Source of the DNA: an uncultured Kangiella sp.
GTDB lineage: Bacteria; Pseudomonadota; Gammaproteobacteria; Enterobacterales; DSM-103792
Assembly: GCA_946481205.1 (NCBI GenBank)
Contig: CAMLNB010000132.1
Coordinates: 1-9,955, forward strand
DNA length: 9,955 nt
Direction of reading: 5' to 3'
Part shown: positions 5,847 through 9,955 of the stretch, one piece after another
How positions within the stretch are numbered: position 1 is the first letter of the stretch
How the letters are laid out: every line of letters starts with the position of its first letter
Notes under the pieces: model-generated
Databases searched by the model: none
Told to the model about the DNA's origin: nothing
Seen by the model: only the letters and a program-made list of their open reading frames with translations
Translations under genes and position numbers: made by a program

Positions 5847-7127
5847 TTGACCAAAACTTTCCTGCGGCTGTATCTGTTGCTGGTGCTGGCGATTATCGGC
5901 ACCGGCTACGGTTTGGATCGGCTGTGGCAGGCTTATCTCGCCGAGCAATGGCAGGATCAAACCGAACCGGAATCGATGCTGGCGCTGGCTAGCGGCTATT
6001 TGCAGGCGCAGCCGGTCGCCAGCTGGCCGCAACATATCCAGCGCCTCAACAAACAATTTTCCGGTCGGCTGAGTCTGGTACCGGCCAGTAGTTTTGCTGC
6101 ATCGGCCGAACTCGCTGCACGACTACAACAAGGCGAAACGGTAGCGCTGGCCGACGAAAACGAAGCACGCATGTCCGTGCGCCAACTCAGCGATCCCGGT
6201 TGGTTGTTGATGGACACAATGCCAACCGGTGGCAGCCAACGGCGCGCCGAAGTGCTGCTGCTGATCGCGTTTTATTTGTTTATCGGCATCGTGGTTCTGC
6301 TCTGGGTTTGGCCGTTGAGCCGGGCGCTGCGTCAGCTCGAAATCGCCGCGCAAGCCTTCGGTATGGGTGATTGGTCGGCACAGGCGACCGTCAAGGCGGG
6401 CTCGCCGGTGGCGCCACTGGCCAATGCGTTCAATCAGATGGCAAATCGGATCAGCCATTTGATTCGCTCAAACAAAGAGCTGAGTCATGCCATTTCCCAT
6501 GAGCTGCGAACGCCGCTGGCGCGGATGAAGTTTGCCTTGACCATGGCGGCCGAACACCCGGACCCGAAAACACTGCAAAAGCATCTGGCCAGTCTCGGCC
6601 AGGATGTCGCCGAAATGGATGCTCTGGTCAACGAGTTGCTGCAATACGCCAGCTTTGATCGGCAAGAACGTCAGCTCAACCGCCAGCACGGAGATGTCCG
6701 CGCACTGGTCAATGAGAAGCTGACCCAGTTGGCGCGCAGCGATGCCCGCGCGTTGCAGCTGGCATTTGACTGCGCCGTGCCCGATGGCTATGGCAATTGC
6801 GATTTTCATCTGCTGGAACGCGCGCTGCAAAACCTGCTGCAGAATGCCCGTCGCTACGCCCGCCAGCGCATTGATGTCGGCTTTGCCGTGCAGAACGGCC
6901 AGTATTGCTTGACTGTTGATGATGACGGCCCTGGCGTGCCAGCAGACGCGCGCGAGAAAATATTCGATGCCTTTGTCCGGCTCGATGATCGCAATCAGCA
7001 TGGCGCTGGTTTTGGTCTTGGATTAGCGATAGTGCAGCGCATTGCTGAATGGCATGGCGGCCGAGTCAGCGTCACTGATTCACCGCTCGGCGGTGCCCGC
7101 TTTGTTTTGCAGTGGCCGCTGACTTGA
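5847..7127 (+). CDS. rstB: Sensor histidine kinase, RstB-like
   Basis: Inner-membrane sensor kinase of 426 residues, near the usual RstB length. The first membrane segment is at about 8-26, a periplasmic sensor region of roughly 110 residues at 27-134, the second membrane segment at about 135-154, then HAMP (155-208). The H-box HAISHELRTPLARM has phospho-acceptor H218. The N-box LLERALQNLLQNARRYA is at about 322-338, G1 is DDDGPGVP at 358-365, the F-box FDAFVRLD at 373-380, and G2 GAGFGLGLAI at 386-395. All catalytic motifs are intact. The layout and a YLLL-type start match E. coli RstB. The start is a TTG at 5847, 6 bases after the regulator's stop. It is the only codon that keeps the first membrane segment, and no strong ribosome binding site precedes it, which suggests coupled, lower-level translation. 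The gene ends just before a strong terminator. Confidence 0.9.
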   Translation: MTKTFLRLYLLLVLAIIGTGYGLDRLWQAYLAEQWQDQTEPESMLALASGYLQAQPVASWPQHIQRLNKQFSGRLSLVPASSFAASAELAARLQQGETVALADENEARMSVRQLSDPGWLLMDTMPTGGSQRRAEVLLLIAFYLFIGIVVLLWVWPLSRALRQLEIAAQAFGMGDWSAQATVKAGSPVAPLANAFNQMANRISHLIRSNKELSHAISHELRTPLARMKFALTMAAEHPDPKTLQKHLASLGQDVAEMDALVNELLQYASFDRQERQLNRQHGDVRALVNEKLTQLARSDARALQLAFDCAVPDGYGNCDFHLLERALQNLLQNARRYARQRIDVGFAVQNGQYCLTVDDDGPGVPADAREKIFDAFVRLDDRNQHGAGFGLGLAIVQRIAEWHGGRVSVTDSPLGGARFVLQWPLT

Positions 7128-7164
7128 GTGCGATTCTGTAGAAAGACTTGGTAGAAAAATCTGG

Positions 7165-7201
7165 AAACCAAACTGCCGGCAAACGCCGGCAGTTTGGTTT
7201 T
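7165..7201. terminator. Bidirectional terminator, 16-bp perfect stem
   Basis: AAACCAAACTGCCGGC (7165-7180) and its exact complement (7185-7200) enclose the loop AAAC. On the plus strand the stem runs into TTTT (7198-7201), ending the mipA-rstB run. On the minus strand it is followed shortly by a TTTTT run (around 7159-7155), ending the protease operon, whose stop is at 7224. Convergent genes share it. Confidence 0.85.
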
Positions 7202-7223
7202 GCTTGCACAACCGCAGTTGAAC

Positions 7224-8612
7224 TTACCAACCGAGATCGGTCATCAGTGCCTTGCTCAGATCGGCCGGCGCATTGACCGAGTGCTGCAGATCAGCATTGA
7301 TGCTCGGCTCCATCAGCTGATTCGGCGTCGCGATGGTGTCCCAGTGCGAGACCGACGAACCGCTCTGGAACGGGTTCGGCGTGAACATCAGCACCCGGCC
7401 ACTCGAATCGGCACCGGCCAGCTGGTTGCCGTTGACACCAAGATTGACGATCAGCGACGAGCTGGTGCGCGAGCGATTTTTCAGCGCAGTGCGCAGCAGC
7501 GTGGCATCGGCCAACGTGATCCGGATCGACGGAATCGTGATGGTCGGATCGACACCACCCAAACCCGCTGGCGGAGTGCCAGCGACGTTGTCAGCGATGA
7601 TCACGGCGCGCGCACCGGCATTCTGGGCGTTCTTCACTTTGACCGCGAAACCGCAAACGCCGCGATCAATCAGCGCGATGTTGTTGTTCACGGCCAGCGC
7701 ATTGGCGCCGGTCAGCGGGTCGCAACCATTGGTCGAGATCGGCATCACCGCACCCGAGACACCGGGTGCCGCCAACGGGGGACCAAAGCTGGCCGGGCCG
7801 GCGAGATAATCGCCCGCCAGACTGACCGGACCGGTCACCGACAGACGCGGCGTACCGAGCGCCAACACCGACGGTGCCAGTGCGCTGACGTTGTTGCCGT
7901 TCCAGACCACTTTGCGACCGTTCAGCGCTGACGCGGCACGTTCGGCATTGGTCATTTGCACCCAATGCTTTTGCTGCGTCAGGTCATACAGGAAGTGATC
8001 CCACATCGACGGAAAGCCCGCGAGCGGCGCACCGGTCGAACCATTGGTGACGTTGCTGAAACCGAGGCCATGACCAAACTCGTGCAACAACACCGAGACC
8101 AGATCGATAGCGGTGCCGTGGTTGTTGTCGAGACCGAGGTAGAACGGCGAACCCGCCAGGCAATCCGGCTCACCGAGCCGCGAGTTGAAACGGGCGCGAA
8201 TGTCATCACCGGCTGGTGCCAGATCGACACCGCTGCGCTTGTTGGCCAGCGCAACGTGATACCAGGTGGCGGCCAGCGGCGCATTGGTGAAATCGCGGAA
8301 CACGCTGATCGGGCCGGCGCTGCCGAGCACGGCGGTGGTCGGGGTGCAGCTCAGCGGTTCAACGCTCGCTTGCACATTGATCACCACACTGCTGTCCAGT
8401 GTGGCGCCCCAGATATTGGCCGCGTATTGAAACGCGTTCAGGCGTTGCTGGCCGAGCGTCGTGCCGGGGTTGCCACCGACCGGTGCGGCCGGCGTTGGAT
8501 CATTGAAACCCACACCCGGTGCGTTGACGTTGACGATGGTGATGGTGGCCGCGGCCTGTGCCAGCATCGGCAGGCACAGCGCGACACCGAGCATCAGCTT
8601 AGTGAGTTTCAT
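7224..8612 (-). CDS. Secreted PA-domain zinc metalloprotease, leishmanolysin-like metzincin
   Basis: Exported protein of 462 residues with a signal peptide ending AQA at residue 20. The zinc-binding helix is HEFGHGLGF (H177, E178, H181). Position 187, where most metzincins have the third ligand, is Asn. A PA domain covers roughly 268-378 (NIALIDRGVCGFAVKVKNAQNAGARAVIIAD in two parts, plus ITIPSIRI), with C297 and C320. After it comes SHWD...LMEP, where H423 and M434 are 11 residues apart, as are the third zinc ligand and Met-turn of leishmanolysin (M8). The C-terminus LSKALMTDLGW also recalls M8. I infer an M8-like catalytic fold with the PA domain inserted before the third ligand. The start ATG has GGGAGAG (8624-8618) upstream and overlaps the previous gene by 14 bases, so translation is probably coupled. 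No sorting signal is visible, so it is probably released. Confidence 0.85.
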   Translation of the reverse strand: MKLTKLMLGVALCLPMLAQAAATITIVNVNAPGVGFNDPTPAAPVGGNPGTTLGQQRLNAFQYAANIWGATLDSSVVINVQASVEPLSCTPTTAVLGSAGPISVFRDFTNAPLAATWYHVALANKRSGVDLAPAGDDIRARFNSRLGEPDCLAGSPFYLGLDNNHGTAIDLVSVLLHEFGHGLGFSNVTNGSTGAPLAGFPSMWDHFLYDLTQQKHWVQMTNAERAASALNGRKVVWNGNNVSALAPSVLALGTPRLSVTGPVSLAGDYLAGPASFGPPLAAPGVSGAVMPISTNGCDPLTGANALAVNNNIALIDRGVCGFAVKVKNAQNAGARAVIIADNVAGTPPAGLGGVDPTITIPSIRITLADATLLRTALKNRSRTSSSLIVNLGVNGNQLAGADSSGRVLMFTPNPFQSGSSVSHWDTIATPNQLMEPSINADLQHSVNAPADLSKALMTDLGW

Positions 8613-9033
8613 AAGCGCTCTCCCGGTTCAGTTGGACGCTGTGCGCGGCGTGCAATGCAGCGTCTTCGCCTTCGGCACACACTTGTTTCAGTTTGCCGTC
8701 GGCGGTGCGGGTCACCACGACATAGCTGTGCGCACTTTCCGGCACTTCGATACCGACCGCGCCGCTGCTGTGTTGCAGCGTGCGCAGCGGTGCTGCGTTC
8801 AGCGTGCTGAGCCGAGCGTTGCCGCTGCGTTGGATGGCATTGTCGAGCGCTTTGGCTTCTTCGGCGGTTGGTGCGCGCAATTCCCCGGTAACCGGATCTT
8901 TGGCGACCCGCATCCCGGCACTGAGCGATTCAGCCGCTGCATTGTTCGCAACCGGATCAGCGCTGTAAACATGGCTCGCCAGCAAGGCGAGCGTCACCGC
9001 CGCAAGCGGGCGGAGCATGAGTTTTCTGTTCAT
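8599..9033 (-). CDS. Small secreted protein, post-PEP-CTERM-1 type
   Basis: Exported protein of 144 residues. Signal peptide is residues 1-24 or 1-25 (MNRKLMLRPLAAVTLALLAS, then HVYSA). The mature part has GMRVAKDPVTGELRAPTAEE (about 41-60), then a GAVGIEVPESAHSYVVVTRTADGKL segment in two strands and a lone Cys near the end. This pattern matches what NCBI names the 'post-PEP-CTERM-1 domain', a small exported protein typically encoded right after a PEP-CTERM gene, as it is here. The assignment is from memory of the motif. Function is unknown. ATG 9033 is chosen over an upstream in-frame TTG (9054) because CGGAG (9045-9041) is 7 bases before it and the signal peptide starts there. The gene begins 21 bases after the PEP-CTERM stop and overlaps the protease start by 14 bases, so the three genes are one operon. 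Confidence 0.78.
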   Translation of the reverse strand: MNRKLMLRPLAAVTLALLASHVYSADPVANNAAAESLSAGMRVAKDPVTGELRAPTAEEAKALDNAIQRSGNARLSTLNAAPLRTLQHSSGAVGIEVPESAHSYVVVTRTADGKLKQVCAEGEDAALHAAHSVQLNRESAYETH

Positions 9034-9054
9034 TGAGACACTCCGTATCAGCAA

Positions 9055-9744
9055 TCAAGCACGCGCGCGGCGCAGCCGCAGCAAACCCAACAGACCCAGG
9101 CTCAACACCGCGAGGCTGGCCGGCTCCGGCACGCCGACGACCAGGGAATCGATGCCGATGTAATCGCCGTTGATATTGGTGTCATCGACGACATAGCGCA
9201 GTGCGATGCGGCCGCTCTGACCGTAACCGGCGCCATCGAAGCTGACCCGGATCTGCACCCAGTCGGTCGGATAATCCGGACCGGCAAGCAGCCACTCGAC
9301 CACGGCCATATTGCTGAAATCGCCGACATCGTTCGGACCGGTACCGACATCGGTGCTGTCCGCCATCGCGAAGCGCACTTCCAACGAGTCGTAGAAATCG
9401 GAGGCATTGCGACGGGTGTAGAAGGTCAGATAGCTGGCTTCGTTCAGCGACAGGAACGGCGTGATCAACCAATTGCTGATCTGGCCGCCGGCACCGGCGT
9501 TGAGAAAATTGGCGCCGATGTAACTGTCGGCTGCGCCTTCGTAAGCGCCGAAGATATCGGCATTGCCCTGGAACCAACCGGTTTCACCGCCTGAGGTGCT
9601 GTTGTTCACCAAGGCCCAACCGGCACCACCGAGGCTGCTGATGTCATCAAAATCTTCCGTGAGGATCGTGCCGGCCTGCACGGCACTGGTCGCCGCCAGC
9701 CCCGATGCGGCCAACAGCAATGCGGATAAACACCAAGTTCTCAT
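9055..9744 (-). CDS. Choice-of-anchor-J PEP-CTERM surface protein
   Basis: Exported protein of 229 residues. Signal peptide is about residues 1-24 (MRTWCLSALLLAASGL, then an AVQAG-type site). The body is a beta-sandwich-like domain with TEDFDD near its start and ISNWLITPFLSL followed by LTFYTRR in the middle, features of the 'choice-of-anchor J' group. The C-terminus is a textbook PEP-CTERM sorting signal: VPEP at 205-208, a hydrophobic helix at about 211-222, and the basic tail RLRRARA. Exosortase would cut at the PEP motif in the inner membrane and release or attach the protein to surface or matrix polysaccharide. No exosortase gene is in the window. ATG 9744 is chosen because AGGAG (9756-9752) lies 7 bases upstream; the longer frame to 9846 adds a region with no signal-peptide character. 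First gene of the operon, behind a sigma-54 promoter-like site. Confidence 0.88.
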   Translation of the reverse strand: MRTWCLSALLLAASGLAATSAVQAGTILTEDFDDISSLGGAGWALVNNSTSGGETGWFQGNADIFGAYEGAADSYIGANFLNAGAGGQISNWLITPFLSLNEASYLTFYTRRNASDFYDSLEVRFAMADSTDVGTGPNDVGDFSNMAVVEWLLAGPDYPTDWVQIRVSFDGAGYGQSGRIALRYVVDDTNINGDYIGIDSLVVGVPEPASLAVLSLGLLGLLRLRRARA

Positions 9745-9868
9745 CCTGACTCTCCTACAGGTTTTGCCGGGGTAGTCTGTTTTGTGATGTGAAGGTTTCG
9801 CTGGCGTGAGTGGTGCGCTGAGCAGAAACGGTTGCGCCCCCGACATTGCGCGTCCGGGTCGGATCGCC

Positions 9869-9884
9869 CGCAGGAACCGTGCCG
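9869..9884 (-). promoter_or_regulatory. Candidate sigma-54 (-24/-12) promoter of the PEP-CTERM operon
   Basis: On the minus strand 9884-9869 reads CGGCACGGTTCCTGCG, against the RpoN consensus TGGCACG-N4-TTGCA. The invariant GG (9883-9882) and GC (9871-9870) are present with exactly 10 bases between them. The mismatches are C for T at the first base, C for T in TTGC, and G for A at the end. Transcription would start near 9858, giving a 5' leader of about 114 bases before ATG 9744. In floc-forming bacteria PEP-CTERM genes are reported to depend on RpoN and the PrsK/PrsR system, which fits. Confidence 0.6.
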
Positions 9885-9935
9885 GAAAATTAAGCGGCTG
9901 AGTTCATTGGCGTTTTTACAAACCCCCGTACCGTG

Positions 9936-9954
9936 TGTGTGAAATTTCCTGACA
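9936..9954. promoter_or_regulatory. Imperfect palindrome upstream of the sigma-54 site
   Basis: TGTGTGAAATTTCCTGACA has matching outer ends TGT/ACA and a GAAATTTC core. It is centred about 87 bases upstream of the inferred start, a usual distance for an enhancer-binding activator of sigma-54. The symmetry is only partial and the window ends one base later, so this is weak. Confidence 0.25.
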
Positions 9955-9955
9955 G

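Noticed and set aside
5082..6056. Long minus-strand frame opposite the response regulator
   Set aside because: It runs across the end of DUF3019's gap, the whole regulator and the start of the kinase, and is Gln/Arg-rich without recognisable motifs. The plus-strand genes are unmistakable.
7224..8612. Classic metzincin HExxHxxGxxH reading of the protease
   Set aside because: The residue at the third-ligand position is Asn (N187), so the short consensus does not apply. The leishmanolysin-type distant His fits better.
7956..8810. Plus-strand frame opposite the metalloprotease and small secreted protein
   Set aside because: It is Arg/Gln-rich with no domain and crosses two real genes with signal peptides and clear motifs. 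Same explanation for the shorter plus-strand frame at 7194-7931.
1..9955. Mobile elements, CRISPR arrays, tRNA or rRNA genes
   Set aside because: No transposase, terminal inverted repeats, regularly spaced repeats, tRNA cloverleaf or rRNA-like sequence was seen on reading both strands.

Overview
The window reads as chromosomal DNA of a GC-rich Gram-negative bacterium, most likely a gammaproteobacterium. The evidence is two lipoprotein signal peptides, an outer-membrane MipA/OmpV-type protein, an RstA/RstB-like two-component pair whose regulator closely resembles enterobacterial RstA, and a PEP-CTERM (exosortase-sorted) surface protein. I see no rRNA, tRNA, CRISPR array, insertion sequence or phage gene. 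Coding is dense and nearly every product is exported or acts at the envelope.

Region 1 (1-1358, + strand): a small DUF4440/SnoaL-like lipoprotein followed by a DUF2461-family cytosolic protein. Region 2 (1359-3497, - strand): a 650-residue secreted lipoprotein of the beta-propeller family PF09826. It converges on region 1 and ends at two strong tandem hairpins.

Region 3 (3498-7127, + strand): a roughly 300-bp divergent intergenic region with repeat and palindrome motifs, an RstA-box-like site and a possible 17-codon leader ORF. It is followed by a four-gene run: mipA/ompV-like outer-membrane protein, a small four-cysteine periplasmic DUF3019 protein, an OmpR-family response regulator (RstA-like) and a sensor kinase (RstB-like). 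This looks like a self-contained envelope-sensing module: the kinase senses a periplasmic signal, the regulator probably controls its own neighbourhood, and the membrane and periplasmic proteins are either output or sensory partners. Several starts here are unusual: a possible ATT start for DUF3019, a TTG start for the kinase, and a GTGA overlap before mipA. A perfect 16-bp-stem bidirectional terminator closes the module.

Region 4 (7224-9955, - strand): a compact three-gene operon. In transcription order it holds a choice-of-anchor-J PEP-CTERM protein, a small secreted protein of the 'post-PEP-CTERM-1' type, and a secreted zinc metalloprotease. A near-consensus sigma-54 promoter lies upstream. 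The protease looks like a leishmanolysin-type (M8-like) metzincin with a protease-associated (PA) domain inserted between the HExxH helix and the third zinc ligand. The linkage suggests that an exosortase-anchored matrix or surface protein is co-expressed with a secreted protease and an accessory protein. This operon and the mipA-DUF3019-rstAB module are the most interesting parts of the window.
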